The translations under genes were made by a program, and so were the position numbers. The notes under the pieces were generated by a model. It ran no database searches. It was not told the DNA's origin and saw only the letters and a program-made list of their open reading frames with translations. Positions 24,763 through 33,861 of a DNA stretch of 64,000 nucleotides are shown in pieces (position 1 is the first letter of the stretch; each line of letters begins with the position of its first letter). Origin of the DNA: Arthrobacter sp. SLBN-83 (lineage in GTDB: Bacteria; Actinomycetota; Actinomycetes; Actinomycetales; Micrococcaceae); NCBI RefSeq assembly GCF_006715285.1, contig NZ_VFMX01000001.1:4092001-4156000 (forward strand), read 5' to 3'.

Positions 24763-26136
24763 TCAGCCAATGCCGGGGAAGCGGGCCGTGACAGCGTCGC
24801 CGTGCGCGGGCAGGTCCTCGGCCCGGGACAGGCTCACGATGTGCCCGCTGACCTCGGCAAGGGCATCCCGGCTGTAGTTGATTACCTGGATGGCGCGCAG
24901 GAAAGTGGTGACGTTCAGCCCGGAGGAGAAGGCTGCCGTACCGCTGGTGGGCAGGACGTGGTTGGAGCCCGCGCAGTAGTCGCCCAGGCTGACAGGGCTG
25001 TAATCGCCCACGAAAATGGCGCCGGCATTGCGGATGCGCGCAGCCACGGCAGCTGCGTCCCGCGTCATGATTTCCAGGTGCTCGGCGGCGTAGGCGTCAC
25101 AGGCTGCAATCCCCTGTTCCAGGCCGTCCACCAGCACCACGCCGGACTGCGGACCGGACAGCGCCTCCTGCACCCTGGCAGCGTGTTTGGTGGCAGCGGC
25201 CTGCAAGGCCAGTTCGGCCCGCACCGCCGTGGCCAGCTCCTCGGAATCGGTAATGAGGACCGATGCCGCCTTGGGGTCGTGCTCGGCCTGGCTGAGGAGG
25301 TCAGCTGCCACCAGCGCCGGCTGGGCGGAGTCGTCGGCAAGGATGGCGATTTCCGTGGTCCCGGCCTCGGAATCGATGCCAACCACGCCCTTGACCAGGC
25401 GCTTTGCCGTGGCTACGAAGATGTTGCCGGGCCCGGTGACCACGTCCACGGGTTCCAGTGCCGGGCCTGCGTCCGTGGCTTCAACGCCGTAGGCAAAGGC
25501 GGCAATAGCCTGGGCCCCGCCGATGGCGTAGACCTCCGTGATGCCCAGCAGGGCTGCGGCGGCCAGGATGGTGGGGTGCGGAAGCCCGCCGAACTCCTTC
25601 TGGGGCGGCGAGGCGAGGGCGATGGACTCCACGCCTGCCGCCAGGGCGGGCACCACGTTCATGATGACCGATGACGGGTAGACGGCAAGGCCGCCGGGAA
25701 CATAAAGTCCCACGCGGGCCACGGGCACCCAGTTCTGGCTCACCACAGCGCCGTCGCCAAGTTCGACGTCGACGTTGCGCGGCCGCTGCCCGTCGGCGAA
25801 CTTCCGTGCCCGGCTGATGGACTCCTCCAAGGCAGCCCGCACGGCCGGGTCCAGCTGGTCCAGGGCTTTGGCGATGGCCTCCCGCGGTACCAGCGGGTGT
25901 TCCTGTGCCACGCCGTCGAACCTCTCGGCAAGCTCGGCCAGGGCCGCAAAGCCCCGCTGCCGGACGGCCGAGATGATCTGCAGGACCTTGTCCTCGGCGT
26001 CCGCTACGGTCTGGCCCTTGGCGCGGGGAACAGCCGCGCGCAGGGCCGCGAGGGTGAGGTTGCGGCCCCGGAGATCGATGGTGCGGAAGTCGACGGCGGC
26101 TGTCACGGGGGCGGGAAGGTCCGGGGAAGTGGTCAC
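24763..26136 (-). CDS. hisD: Histidinol dehydrogenase
   Basis: HisD carries out the last two oxidations to histidine using NAD and zinc. The 457-aa protein has GGLAVYPSSVIMNVVPA, the NAD/catalytic region VDVVTGPGN, the zinc ligands in SQAEHDP, and GDYCAGSNHVLPTSG. It starts with GTG at 26136, only 4 bp after the stop of a small membrane-protein gene, so the two are likely cotranscribed. The rest of the his operon is not in the window; downstream lies nrdR. Confidence 0.96.
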   Translation of the reverse strand: MTTSPDLPAPVTAAVDFRTIDLRGRNLTLAALRAAVPRAKGQTVADAEDKVLQIISAVRQRGFAALAELAERFDGVAQEHPLVPREAIAKALDQLDPAVRAALEESISRARKFADGQRPRNVDVELGDGAVVSQNWVPVARVGLYVPGGLAVYPSSVIMNVVPALAAGVESIALASPPQKEFGGLPHPTILAAAALLGITEVYAIGGAQAIAAFAYGVEATDAGPALEPVDVVTGPGNIFVATAKRLVKGVVGIDSEAGTTEIAILADDSAQPALVAADLLSQAEHDPKAASVLITDSEELATAVRAELALQAAATKHAARVQEALSGPQSGVVLVDGLEQGIAACDAYAAEHLEIMTRDAAAVAARIRNAGAIFVGDYSPVSLGDYCAGSNHVLPTSGTAAFSSGLNVTTFLRAIQVINYSRDALAEVSGHIVSLSRAEDLPAHGDAVTARFPGIG

Positions 26137-26140
26137 CCGT

Positions 26141-26674
26141 CTATTTTACGGGGCTGATGGTGCCGCCCGTTGCGGGGCCGCCGGCGCCGGGCTTCCTGCC
26201 CGCCGCGCCCACCAGTTCCAGGGCGAAGACCGACACGGCGGTGGCGGCAGGCCACAGCAGCAGCACCGGCCATGCCCGCAGCGAGAAGGCAATGCTCGCG
26301 TTGGCTGAGGCATCCACTGCCGGGCCCCACAGCCGGGCTGCCAGGATGCCTGTCCCCCAGGCCACCAGGCTGCCGGCCGCAGCTCCCACCAGGCCGGCCA
26401 GCAGCGCCGCCTGCGGGTCAGGGCGTTTGCCGTCGGCCAGGAACACGGCCAGCAGACAGCCGGCCAGCACCAGGATGCCGGCGAGCGTAAGGTCCCGCGG
26501 CAGCCAGACAAGGGGGGCGTTGCCGGAGGCTAAGGCGGGATCGCGCGTGATCAGGTTCAACCCGCCCGGCGCCAGGAGCCACCACAGGAGTCCAGCCGGA
26601 ATTCCCGCCGCCGCCGGGACCAGCAGCAGGGGCCATGGCAGCAGCCGCCTGGCGGGGCGGGGGAAGTTTGTCAT
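26141..26674 (-). CDS. Four-helix membrane protein, perhaps DUF2567-like
   Basis: A 177-aa protein with four membrane helices at about 14-36, 63-81, 90-112 and 134-155. It carries PAGLLWWLLAP early and a Gly-rich tail. The layout resembles DUF2567 proteins of actinobacteria; that name is tentative. The ATG at 26674 follows AAGGTGTG. It directly precedes hisD (4-bp gap), but nothing suggests a role in histidine synthesis. Confidence 0.72.
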   Translation of the reverse strand: MTNFPRPARRLLPWPLLLVPAAAGIPAGLLWWLLAPGGLNLITRDPALASGNAPLVWLPRDLTLAGILVLAGCLLAVFLADGKRPDPQAALLAGLVGAAAGSLVAWGTGILAARLWGPAVDASANASIAFSLRAWPVLLLWPAATAVSVFALELVGAAGRKPGAGGPATGGTISPVK

Positions 26675-26801
26675 GCAACACACCTTAACAAAGCTTCCTG
26701 GAACGCCATGCTGAGTGCTGACGGCGCCGCCGGTTTTCCCGCCGCGACCACGGGCCAATACGCTTGGAGAAAGAGATACGCCCCCTAGTACAGGAGTCCC
26801 G

Positions 26802-27302
26802 GTGACCGACAACAGCGAGCCGTTCGAGCAGACCTTCAGGGAGATGTTCCGCCGGCACGCTGCGGGCGTCGCCATCATCACCGTGAACTACCAGGACGAG
26901 CCCTACGGTTTCACCGCCACCTCCGTGGCGTCCCTGTCTGCCAAGCCGCCGCGCTTCACCTTCAACATGGCGCGCAGTTCCAGGTCCTGGCCCGCGGTGG
27001 CCAACACCCAGTACCTGGGCGTGCACATGCTCGGGCTGGAGAACCAGGAGCTGGCAGCGCGCTTCGCCCGGCCCGGCAACCGGTTCGAGGGCAACCACTG
27101 GGAGGCCGGTCCGCACGGGGTTCCCATCCTCAAGGACGTCGCCGGGTGGCTGATCGGCGAGGTGCAAATGCGCCTCTCCTTCGAGAACAACGCAGTGGTG
27201 GTGGTCCAGGTGGTGGACGGCCAGGTGGGCGGCGAAGGGTCGCCACTGCTATACCACGGTGGTGCCTACGGGCAACCGGTGCCGCTCGACTATGAAATCT
27301 AG
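26802..27302 (+). CDS. Flavin reductase-like FMN-binding protein
   Basis: A 166-aa protein of the flavin reductase-like (HpaC/Flavoredoxin) family. Its markers are FRRHAAGVAIITV, GFTATSVASLSAKPP with the FMN phosphate site, and a C-terminal YHGGAYG. Such proteins supply reduced flavin to a monooxygenase or act alone. No monooxygenase is nearby, so the partner is unknown. The GTG at 26802 has CAGGAG 6-11 nt upstream; the frame opens 29 codons earlier without a site. A strong bidirectional terminator follows. Confidence 0.88.
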   Translation: MTDNSEPFEQTFREMFRRHAAGVAIITVNYQDEPYGFTATSVASLSAKPPRFTFNMARSSRSWPAVANTQYLGVHMLGLENQELAARFARPGNRFEGNHWEAGPHGVPILKDVAGWLIGEVQMRLSFENNAVVVVQVVDGQVGGEGSPLLYHGGAYGQPVPLDYEI

Positions 27303-27326
27303 CCCCGGGTAAACCGGCCCGAACCA

Positions 27327-27376
27327 AAAGACGCGGACGACGGCGGGAGGTGCTTCCCGCCGTCGTCCGCGTCTTT
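27327..27376. terminator. Bidirectional terminator between the flavin reductase gene and dnaE
   Basis: Perfect 22-bp stem (AAAGACGCGGACGACGGCGG and its complement) with a 6-nt loop. It starts with AAAA and ends with TTT, between convergent genes. Confidence 0.9.
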
Positions 27377-27391
27377 GTCAGCCGTCCAGTC

Positions 27392-30300
27392 CTAGGCGTC
27401 CAGGCAGGCCGGACCCAGCAGGACCTTCAGGTCGCCGAACAGCGACGGGCTGGGGTTGACCCGGAGGTGGACGGGAAGTCCCATGATTTCCGTGCGGGTG
27501 TCGCCCTGCAGGTGCAGCCTGACCTCCGAGTTGCCCCGGTGGGTGCGCAGCACATCGCCCAGTTCGGTGACAACCGCTTCGGTGGCCTTGTGGGTGGGCA
27601 TGGTGATCACCAGGGGCCCGTGCAGCCCTTCACTCAGGTCCGGCACGGACAGCTCCATGCAGTTCAAGGTGATGGCGCCGTCGTCGCGCTTTTGCAGGCG
27701 GCCCTTGACCACCACGATCAGGTCCTCGGCCAGCACGGATGCGATGGGCCCGTAGACCTGGCCGAAGAACATGACCTCGATGGAGCCGCCCAGGTCTTCC
27801 ACCTCGGCCCGCGCGTAGGCGTTGCCGCTGGCTTTGGCGATGCGCCGGCTCAGTGAGGTGATCATGCCGGCGATGGTGATGATGGCGCCATCCTGCGGCC
27901 CGTCCTCACCCAGGATGGTGGTGATGCTCATTTCGGCGTGCTGGCTGAGGAGCCCCTCGAGGCCCTGCAGCGGGTGGTCCGAGACGTACAGGCCCAGCAT
28001 GTCCCGCTCGAAGGAGAGCTTGTCCTTTTTCTCCCACTCGGGCAGGTCCGGGATTTCGATGCTCAGCGAGGCCTCCGATTCGGCCTCCTCGAAACCGGCG
28101 AAGAGGTCGAACTGGCCAATTGCCTCGTTTCGCTTCAGGGTGATGACGGAGTCGATCGCTTCTTCATGGATCATCGCCAGGGCGCGGCGTTGGTGGCCCA
28201 GCGAGTCGAAGGCACCCGATTTGATGAGGGACTCGATGGTCCGTTTGTTGCAGACCACGGCGGGAACCTTCATCAGGTAGTCCTTGAAGGAGGTGAACGC
28301 GCCCTCGCTCTCGCGCGCGGTCACCATGGCCTCAACGGCGTTGGCACCCACGTTGCGGATCGCCCCCATGCCGAAGCGGATGTCGTTGCCCACCGGGGTG
28401 AAGTTCAGGGCGGACTCATTAACATCCGGCGGAAGCACCGTGATGCCCATGCGCCGGCATTCGTTGAGGTAGATCGCGGACTTGTCCTTGTCGTCGCCCA
28501 CCGAGGTCAGCAGGGCGGCCATGTATTCGGGAGCGTAGTGGGCCTTGAGGTAGGCGGTCCAGTACGAAATGACCCCGTACGCGGCGGAGTGGGCCTTGTT
28601 GAAGGCGTAGTCGGAGAACGGCAGCAGGATGTCCCAGAGGGTCTTCACCGCTTCCATCGAGTAGCCGTTGTCCTGCATGCCCTGGGAGAAGCCGGCAAAC
28701 TGCTTGTCCAGCTCGGACTTCTTCTTCTTGCCCATGGCGCGGCGGAGGATGTCTGCCTGGCCCAGCGAGTATCCGGCCAGCTTCTGCGCCACGGCCATGA
28801 CCTGCTCCTGGTACACGATCAGGCCATAGGTGCCTCCGAGGATCTCCTTAAGCGGTTCCTCCAGCTCAGGGTGGATGGGGATGACTTCCTGGATGCCGTT
28901 CTTGCGCAGCGCATAGTCGGTGTGCGCGTTGGCGCCCATGGGGCCGGGCCGGTAGAGCGCCAGGACGGCGGAAATGTCTTCGAAGTTGTCAGGCTTCATG
29001 AGCTTGAGCAGCGACCGCATGGGGCCGCCGTCGAGCTGGAACACGCCCAGGGTGTCGCCGCGGGCCAGGAGCTCGTAGGACGCGGCGTCGTCCAGCTCGA
29101 GGTTTTCCAGGTCCAGGTCGATGCCGCGGTTCATCTTGATGTTCTCGAGGGCGTCGGAAATGATCGTCAGGTTCCGCAGGCCCAGGAAGTCCATCTTGAT
29201 CAGGCCGAGGCCCTCGGACGTGGGGTAGTCGAACTGGGTGATCACCTGGCCGTCCTGGAAACGGCGCATGATCGGGATGACGTCGATGATGGGGTCCGAG
29301 GACATGATGACGCCGGCCGCGTGCACGCCCCATTGGCGCTTCAGGCCTTCGATGCCCAACGCCGTCTCGAAGACCTTGGCAGCCTCGGGGTCGGTGGCAA
29401 TCAGTTGCCGGAAGTCCCCCGCTTCGCTGTATCGCTTGGATTCGGGGTTCTGGATGTCCGCCAACGGAATGTCCTTGGCCATGACGGCCGGCGGCAGTGC
29501 CTTGGTGAGCTGCTCGCCCATGCTGAAGGGGTAGCCCAGCACGCGGGAGGAGTCCTTGAGGGCCTGTTTGGTCTTGATGGTGCCGTAGGTGACAATCATC
29601 GCCACGCGCTCATCACCGTATTTACGGGTGACGTAGTCGATGACCTCGGAACGGCGCCGGTCATCGAAGTCGACGTCGAAGTCGGGCATGGAGACGCGGT
29701 CCGGGTTCAGGAACCGTTCGAAGATCAGGCCGTGGCGCAGTGGGTCCAGGTCGGTGATGCGCATGGCGTACGCCACCATGGAACCTGCACCCGAGCCACG
29801 CCCGGGACCTACGCGGATGCCGTTGTTCTTGGCCCAGTTGATGAAGTCTGCAACCACCAGGAAGTAGCCCGGGAAGCCCATGGAGGTGATGACGCCGAGT
29901 TCGTAGTCCGCCTGCTTGCGGACCGCGTCCGGCACACCTCCGGGGTAGCGGTACTGCAGGCCCTTGTCCACTTCCTTGACCAGCCATGAGGTCTCGTCTT
30001 CCCCCGGCGGGCAGGGGAACCGCGGCATGAAGTTGGCGTCGGTGTTGAAGGACACCTCGCAGCGCTCGGCGATCAGCAGGGTGTTGTCGCAGGCATCGGG
30101 GTGGTCGCGGAACAGTTCGCGCATTTCCCGCGGGGACTTGAGGTAGTAGCCGCTGCCGGAGAAGGCGAACCGGGAACCGCCGTTGTCATAGGTGGGTTCC
30201 AGCAGCGTGGAGCCTGACTGGATGGCCAGCAGCGCCTCGTGCGCCTTTGCGTCATGTTCGTGCGTGTAGTGGAGGTCGTTCGTGGCCACCAGTGGCAGGT

Positions 30301-30949
30301 TCAGGTCCTTGGCCAGCCGCAGCAGGTCGCCGGTGACCCGCCGTTCAATGTCCAGCCCGTGGTCCATCAGTTCGCAGAAGTAGTTCTCCGCACCGAAGAT
30401 GTCCCGGAACTCGGCCGCGGCTTCGAGTGCTTCCCGGTACTGGCCCAGCCGGAGCCGGGTCTGGACTTCGCCGGAGGGGCAGCCCGTGGTGGCGATGAGC
30501 CCCTCGGAGTAGGTGTTCAGCAATTCCCGGTCCAGCCGCGGCCACTTGCCAAAGACGGAGTCCAGGGAGGCGATGGATGAGGCGCGGAAGAGGTTCCGCA
30601 TGCCCACGTTGTTGTAGCTCAGGAGCGTCATGTGGGTGTAGGAGCCACCGCCGGAAACGTCGTCCTTGCGCTGGGATTCATCGCCCCAGCGCACACGTTC
30701 CTTGTCAGTTCGTGCAGTTCCGGGAGTCACATAGGCTTCGACGCCGATGATCGGCTTGATGCCCTTGGCCTTGGCCTTCTGCCAGAAGTCGAACGCGCCG
30801 AACAGGTAGCCGTGGTCGGTGGTTGCCAGCGCCGGCATGCCCAGCCGCTCGGTTTCATCGAACAGTTCCCCCAGGCGGGCAGCTCCATCCAGCATGGAAT
30901 ATTCGGTGTGGGTGTGCAGGTGGACAAACGAATCATTGCTGGAACTCAC
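27392..30949 (-). CDS. dnaE: DNA polymerase III alpha subunit
   Basis: The replicative polymerase catalytic subunit (DnaE1 type), 1185 aa. It opens with a PHP domain (HLHTHTEYSMLDGAARL). The polymerase active site has PDFDVDFDDRRR with the catalytic aspartates, and GRGSGAGSMVAYAM. A helix-hairpin-helix region follows, then a C-terminal OB-fold (ITIAGMITSLSRRI). The start is GTG. Length and the full PHP motif fit the essential DnaE1 rather than the mutagenic DnaE2. It lies 49 bp behind rluD at the end of the dcw run and may be read from its own promoter. Confidence 0.97.
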   Translation of the reverse strand: MSSSNDSFVHLHTHTEYSMLDGAARLGELFDETERLGMPALATTDHGYLFGAFDFWQKAKAKGIKPIIGVEAYVTPGTARTDKERVRWGDESQRKDDVSGGGSYTHMTLLSYNNVGMRNLFRASSIASLDSVFGKWPRLDRELLNTYSEGLIATTGCPSGEVQTRLRLGQYREALEAAAEFRDIFGAENYFCELMDHGLDIERRVTGDLLRLAKDLNLPLVATNDLHYTHEHDAKAHEALLAIQSGSTLLEPTYDNGGSRFAFSGSGYYLKSPREMRELFRDHPDACDNTLLIAERCEVSFNTDANFMPRFPCPPGEDETSWLVKEVDKGLQYRYPGGVPDAVRKQADYELGVITSMGFPGYFLVVADFINWAKNNGIRVGPGRGSGAGSMVAYAMRITDLDPLRHGLIFERFLNPDRVSMPDFDVDFDDRRRSEVIDYVTRKYGDERVAMIVTYGTIKTKQALKDSSRVLGYPFSMGEQLTKALPPAVMAKDIPLADIQNPESKRYSEAGDFRQLIATDPEAAKVFETALGIEGLKRQWGVHAAGVIMSSDPIIDVIPIMRRFQDGQVITQFDYPTSEGLGLIKMDFLGLRNLTIISDALENIKMNRGIDLDLENLELDDAASYELLARGDTLGVFQLDGGPMRSLLKLMKPDNFEDISAVLALYRPGPMGANAHTDYALRKNGIQEVIPIHPELEEPLKEILGGTYGLIVYQEQVMAVAQKLAGYSLGQADILRRAMGKKKKSELDKQFAGFSQGMQDNGYSMEAVKTLWDILLPFSDYAFNKAHSAAYGVISYWTAYLKAHYAPEYMAALLTSVGDDKDKSAIYLNECRRMGITVLPPDVNESALNFTPVGNDIRFGMGAIRNVGANAVEAMVTARESEGAFTSFKDYLMKVPAVVCNKRTIESLIKSGAFDSLGHQRRALAMIHEEAIDSVITLKRNEAIGQFDLFAGFEEAESEASLSIEIPDLPEWEKKDKLSFERDMLGLYVSDHPLQGLEGLLSQHAEMSITTILGEDGPQDGAIITIAGMITSLSRRIAKASGNAYARAEVEDLGGSIEVMFFGQVYGPIASVLAEDLIVVVKGRLQKRDDGAITLNCMELSVPDLSEGLHGPLVITMPTHKATEAVVTELGDVLRTHRGNSEVRLHLQGDTRTEIMGLPVHLRVNPSPSLFGDLKVLLGPACLDA

Positions 30950-30998
30950 CGCACTATTCTAAGCGCTGCCCCCGCGCTGTCCTGCCAGGCATCGCGTG

Positions 30999-31925
30999 TC
31001 AGGCCTGGCCGGATTCCAGCACTTCCAGGGCATAGGCCAGGTCCTGCGGATAGCCGCTGGTGACGGTGACGCGCTCCCCCGTTACCGGATGGTCAAAGGC
31101 GAGTTCACGGGCGTGCAACCACTGCCGCGTGAGCCCCAGGTTCGCGGCCAGGCGGGGATCAGCACCGTACGTCAGGTCACCGGCGCAGGGATGCCGGAGC
31201 GCAGAGAAGTGGACGCGGATCTGGTGTGTCCGCCCGGTTTCGAGGTGGACCTCCACCAGGCTTGCCTTGCCGAATGCCTCCAGGACCTCGTAGTGCGTCA
31301 CGGAGGGGCGGCCGTCCTCGATGACGGCGAAGCGCCAGTCGTGCCCGGGATGGCGGCCTATGGGAGCGTCGATGGTACCGGTCAGGGGGTCCGGCAGGCC
31401 CTGCACTACCGCGTGGTACACCTTGTCCACGGTGCGTTCCTTGAACGCCCGCTTGAGGGCTGTGTAGGCCCGCTCTGACTTGGCCACCACCATTACCCCC
31501 GAGGTCCCGACGTCGAGCCGGTGGACAATGCCGGCCCGCTCGGGGGCGCCGGAGGTGGAGATACGGTAGCCGGCTGCGGCGAGTCCGCCCACTACGGTGG
31601 GCCCAACCCAGCCGGGCGAAGGATGCGCTGCCACGCCGACGGGCTTGTCAACGACAACGAAATCGTCATCGTCGAGCAGGATGTTCAGGCCTTCCACAGC
31701 TTCCTCCACGACTTCGAGCGGGTCCCGGCGTTCCGGGACGGTGACGTCCAGGACCGCCCCGGCCACGAGTTTTGCCGACTTTGGCAACGCCTTGCCTTTG
31801 TTCAGCACATGGCCTTCCGCCAGCAGGGACGCGGCAACGGAACGGGACACGCCCAGGATGCCGGCCAACCCGGCGTCGGCCCGTGTGCCGCCAAATTCTT
31901 CGGCGACGACGATGCGCTCACTCAT
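30999..31925 (-). CDS. rluD: RluA-family 23S rRNA pseudouridine synthase
   Basis: A 308-aa pseudouridine synthase that modifies 23S rRNA. An N-terminal S4 RNA-binding domain (about 15-75; ADAGLAGILGVSRSVAASLL) precedes the catalytic domain with HRLDVGTSGVMVV, whose Asp is the nucleophile. The exact uridines are assumed from the RluD group. The ATG at 31925 overlaps the lspA stop by 8 bp (ATGAGTGA), and an upstream in-frame start is rejected because it lies inside lspA. It is the usual neighbour of lspA in many bacteria. Confidence 0.9.
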   Translation of the reverse strand: MSERIVVAEEFGGTRADAGLAGILGVSRSVAASLLAEGHVLNKGKALPKSAKLVAGAVLDVTVPERRDPLEVVEEAVEGLNILLDDDDFVVVDKPVGVAAHPSPGWVGPTVVGGLAAAGYRISTSGAPERAGIVHRLDVGTSGVMVVAKSERAYTALKRAFKERTVDKVYHAVVQGLPDPLTGTIDAPIGRHPGHDWRFAVIEDGRPSVTHYEVLEAFGKASLVEVHLETGRTHQIRVHFSALRHPCAGDLTYGADPRLAANLGLTRQWLHARELAFDHPVTGERVTVTSGYPQDLAYALEVLESGQA

Positions 31926-32490
31926 GGCCGGGCTTGTCCTTGTGTCCGCTACCCAGCCGCGTTCCATCGAGGGCGATCCCCCGCAGGGTCAGGATGCAGA
32001 TGATGGCGACGGCGGACACCACTGCGGAATCGGCGATGTTGAAGATGGCGAAGTTGGGGAGCTGGATGAAGTCCACCACGTGCCCCATGCCAAAGGACGG
32101 CTCCCGGAAAAGCCGGTCCGTGAGGTTGCCCAGGGCGCCGCCAAGCAACAGGCCCAACGCCAGCGACCACCAGGCTGAGCCCAGCCTCCGGACCTGGAAC
32201 AGGATGGCGATGGCAACACCGGCCATGATGATGGAAAACACCCAGGTGACGTTCTCGCCGATGGAAAACGCCGCACCTGAATTGCGGATGAAATACCAGT
32301 GGAGCAGGGGTGGCAACACGGGGATCCGCTCACCCTCCACCATGGTGGAGGTCACCCAGAGTTTAGTCAGCTGGTCCAGGACATAGGCGAAAACCGCGAA
32401 GCCGGCAAACAGGGACAGCAGGACTGCCCGGCGGGGGCGGTGCGAGGGAGGGACAGGGCGTGCCGCGTCGGCGGCAATTTCGTCAGTCAT
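31918..32490 (-). CDS. lspA: Lipoprotein signal peptidase II
   Basis: LspA is a membrane aspartyl peptidase that cleaves lipoprotein signal peptides. The 190-aa protein has four membrane helices and the catalytic aspartates in GNLTDRLF and FNIADSAV; DQLTKLWV marks the first helix. A basic Pro-rich tail of about 25 residues comes first. A substrate for it, a lipoprotein with an LAAC lipobox, is at 54434. It follows divIVA across a terminator-like hairpin. Confidence 0.95.
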   Translation of the reverse strand: MTDEIAADAARPVPPSHRPRRAVLLSLFAGFAVFAYVLDQLTKLWVTSTMVEGERIPVLPPLLHWYFIRNSGAAFSIGENVTWVFSIIMAGVAIAILFQVRRLGSAWWSLALGLLLGGALGNLTDRLFREPSFGMGHVVDFIQLPNFAIFNIADSAVVSAVAIICILTLRGIALDGTRLGSGHKDKPGHE

Positions 32491-32526
32491 GGTGCTTTCA
32501 ATTCGGGGAACTGGGCGTCAATGCCA

Positions 32527-32563
32527 AAAGCCGGCGGCCGAGGAATCCTCAGCCACCGGCTTT
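32527..32563 (-). terminator. Terminator between divIVA and lspA
   Basis: AAAGCCGGYGGCYGAGGA pairs with its complement with two G-U positions and a tiny loop, ending in TTTT on the minus strand. It lies 21 bp past the divIVA stop. Confidence 0.65.
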
Positions 32564-32583
32564 CAGAATACGTGCTGCCAGGC

Positions 32584-33267
32584 TTAGTTCGCTTCGCTGA
32601 CTTCCGGCGTTGCAACGGAGCCACGGGCATCCAGGTCGCGGAGCTGGCCCTCGATGTAGGCCTTCAGGCGTGAACGGTAATCGCGTTCGAAGCCGCGGAG
32701 CTGCTCCACCTTGCGCTCCAGGACCGAGCGCTGCTGCTCGAGTGCACCGAGGATCTTGCGGGACTTTTCCTGGGCGTCGTTGACGAGGCTGCTGGCTTCG
32801 ATCTGCGCCTCGGCGATGATCTTGTCCTTCTGTGCCTGGCCGTCGGCGACGTGGCGGTCGTGCATCTGCTGTGCCATCGCAAGCAGGCCAGCAGCCGATT
32901 CGGCGGAGGGAGTGGCGACAGCTGCGGGCGCGGCCGGGGCGGCAGCAGCCGGGGCAGCGGGCTCGACGTCCTTCTTCTTGGCTTCGGCAGCCTTGGCTTC
33001 CGCTTCTGCCTTCTCGCGGGCCTCGTCCTTGTCGGCCTTGACCGGCGCGGGGACCTTCTCCACCACAGGCGCGGCAGCGGAGCTTGCCGGCACGCTGGAA
33101 CCGGCCTCGGCGAGCTTCTTGCGGAGCTCGTCGTTTTCCTGGTTCAGGCGGCGGAGTTCAACGACGATTTCGTCCAGGAAGTCGTCAACCTCGTCCTGGT
33201 CATAGCCCTCACGGAACTTGGTGGGCTGAAAGCGCTTGTTGACAACGTCTTCTGGCGTCAAAGCCAT
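32584..33267 (-). CDS. divIVA: DivIVA/Wag31 polar growth protein
   Basis: A 227-aa coiled-coil protein that marks curved membrane at poles and septa and directs wall growth in actinobacteria. The N-terminal membrane-binding domain is clear (MALTPEDVVNKRFQPTKFREGYDQDEVDDFLDE). A coiled coil (about 27-57) is followed by an Ala/Pro/Lys-rich spacer (about 65-125) and a second coiled coil (about 130-215). In mycobacteria Wag31 is phosphorylated by PASTA kinases; such a kinase is at 58149. It sits at the usual end of the dcw cluster. Confidence 0.95.
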   Translation of the reverse strand: MALTPEDVVNKRFQPTKFREGYDQDEVDDFLDEIVVELRRLNQENDELRKKLAEAGSSVPASSAAAPVVEKVPAPVKADKDEAREKAEAEAKAAEAKKKDVEPAAPAAAAPAAPAAVATPSAESAAGLLAMAQQMHDRHVADGQAQKDKIIAEAQIEASSLVNDAQEKSRKILGALEQQRSVLERKVEQLRGFERDYRSRLKAYIEGQLRDLDARGSVATPEVSEAN

Positions 33268-33354
33268 CTGGTCACCTCACTGGTCTGGTTAGTCAGTAGG
33301 CCTTCCGGCCGTCAAAACTACGGTACCTAAATTTGGTCTGCTTACTCTAATTCA

Positions 33355-33369
33355 ACACTGCAGTGTCAA
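33355..33369 (-). promoter_or_regulatory. Palindrome and TTGACA upstream of divIVA
   Basis: ACACTGCAGTGT (33355-33366) is a perfect 12-bp palindrome. It overlaps TTGACA on the minus strand (33369-33364), a consensus -35. No -10 at 16-18 nt fits well. It lies about 90 bp before the divIVA start. Confidence 0.4.
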
Positions 33370-33441
33370 ACCGGAGGTTTCTTCGCTTTACAGTAGCCGC
33401 TCACAAGCGGAACAACCTGCATTGCCGGTCTAATTGCTGGC

Positions 33442-33729
33442 TCAGGCCAGGCTCCTGGTGACGCTCATCGCAATGCTGACGCCGATGAACAGGATCAGGA
33501 AGCCGAGGTCCAGGGAAATACCGCCGAGCCGGAGCGGGGGTATGAGCCGCCGCAGTCCCTTAAGCGGAGGATCCGTGATGGAGTACACGGCATGTGCCAC
33601 CACCAGGGCCGCGCCCCTCGGGCGCCATTCCCTGGCGAACATCTGCACCCAGTCGAACACCAGGCGGATGATGAGGGCGACAAAGAACAGCAGCAGGGCG
33701 AGATAGAGAAGTCCGAAAACAATTCCCAT
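33442..33729 (-). CDS. yggT: YggT-family membrane protein
   Basis: A 95-aa protein with two membrane helices (about 3-26 and 71-89) and the YggT pattern: FDWVQMF, a central SITDPPLKGLRRLIPP, and GGISLDLGFLILF. YggT proteins between sepF and divIVA occur across Gram-positives; a role in turgor or division is suggested by family work but not fixed. An ATG at 33729 is the only sensible start. Confidence 0.9.
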   Translation of the reverse strand: MGIVFGLLYLALLLFFVALIIRLVFDWVQMFAREWRPRGAALVVAHAVYSITDPPLKGLRRLIPPLRLGGISLDLGFLILFIGVSIAMSVTRSLA

Positions 33730-33813
33730 GACTTATTTCATATCTCCATATTCGTGCGGCGCGTCCGTGATGGATGCCGCTGTTGTACTGCCGTTGTCTT
33801 GTCTATTTCAGCA

Positions 33814-33847
33814 CAGATGCCAGACAGGTGTCCCTGCCTGGCATCTG
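33814..33847 (-). terminator. Stem-loop after sepF
   Basis: CAGATGCCAGACAGG pairs with CCTGCCTGGCATCTG with one mismatch and a 4-nt loop. It lies 15 bp past the sepF stop. No T-tract follows, so terminator function is uncertain. Confidence 0.45.
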
Positions 33848-33861
33848 ACGAGCGCTGATGT

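Noticed and set aside
27938..29989. Long plus-strand open frame inside dnaE
   Set aside because: It is fully antisense to conserved polymerase motifs and has His/Val-rich nonsense composition. No promoter or ribosome site.
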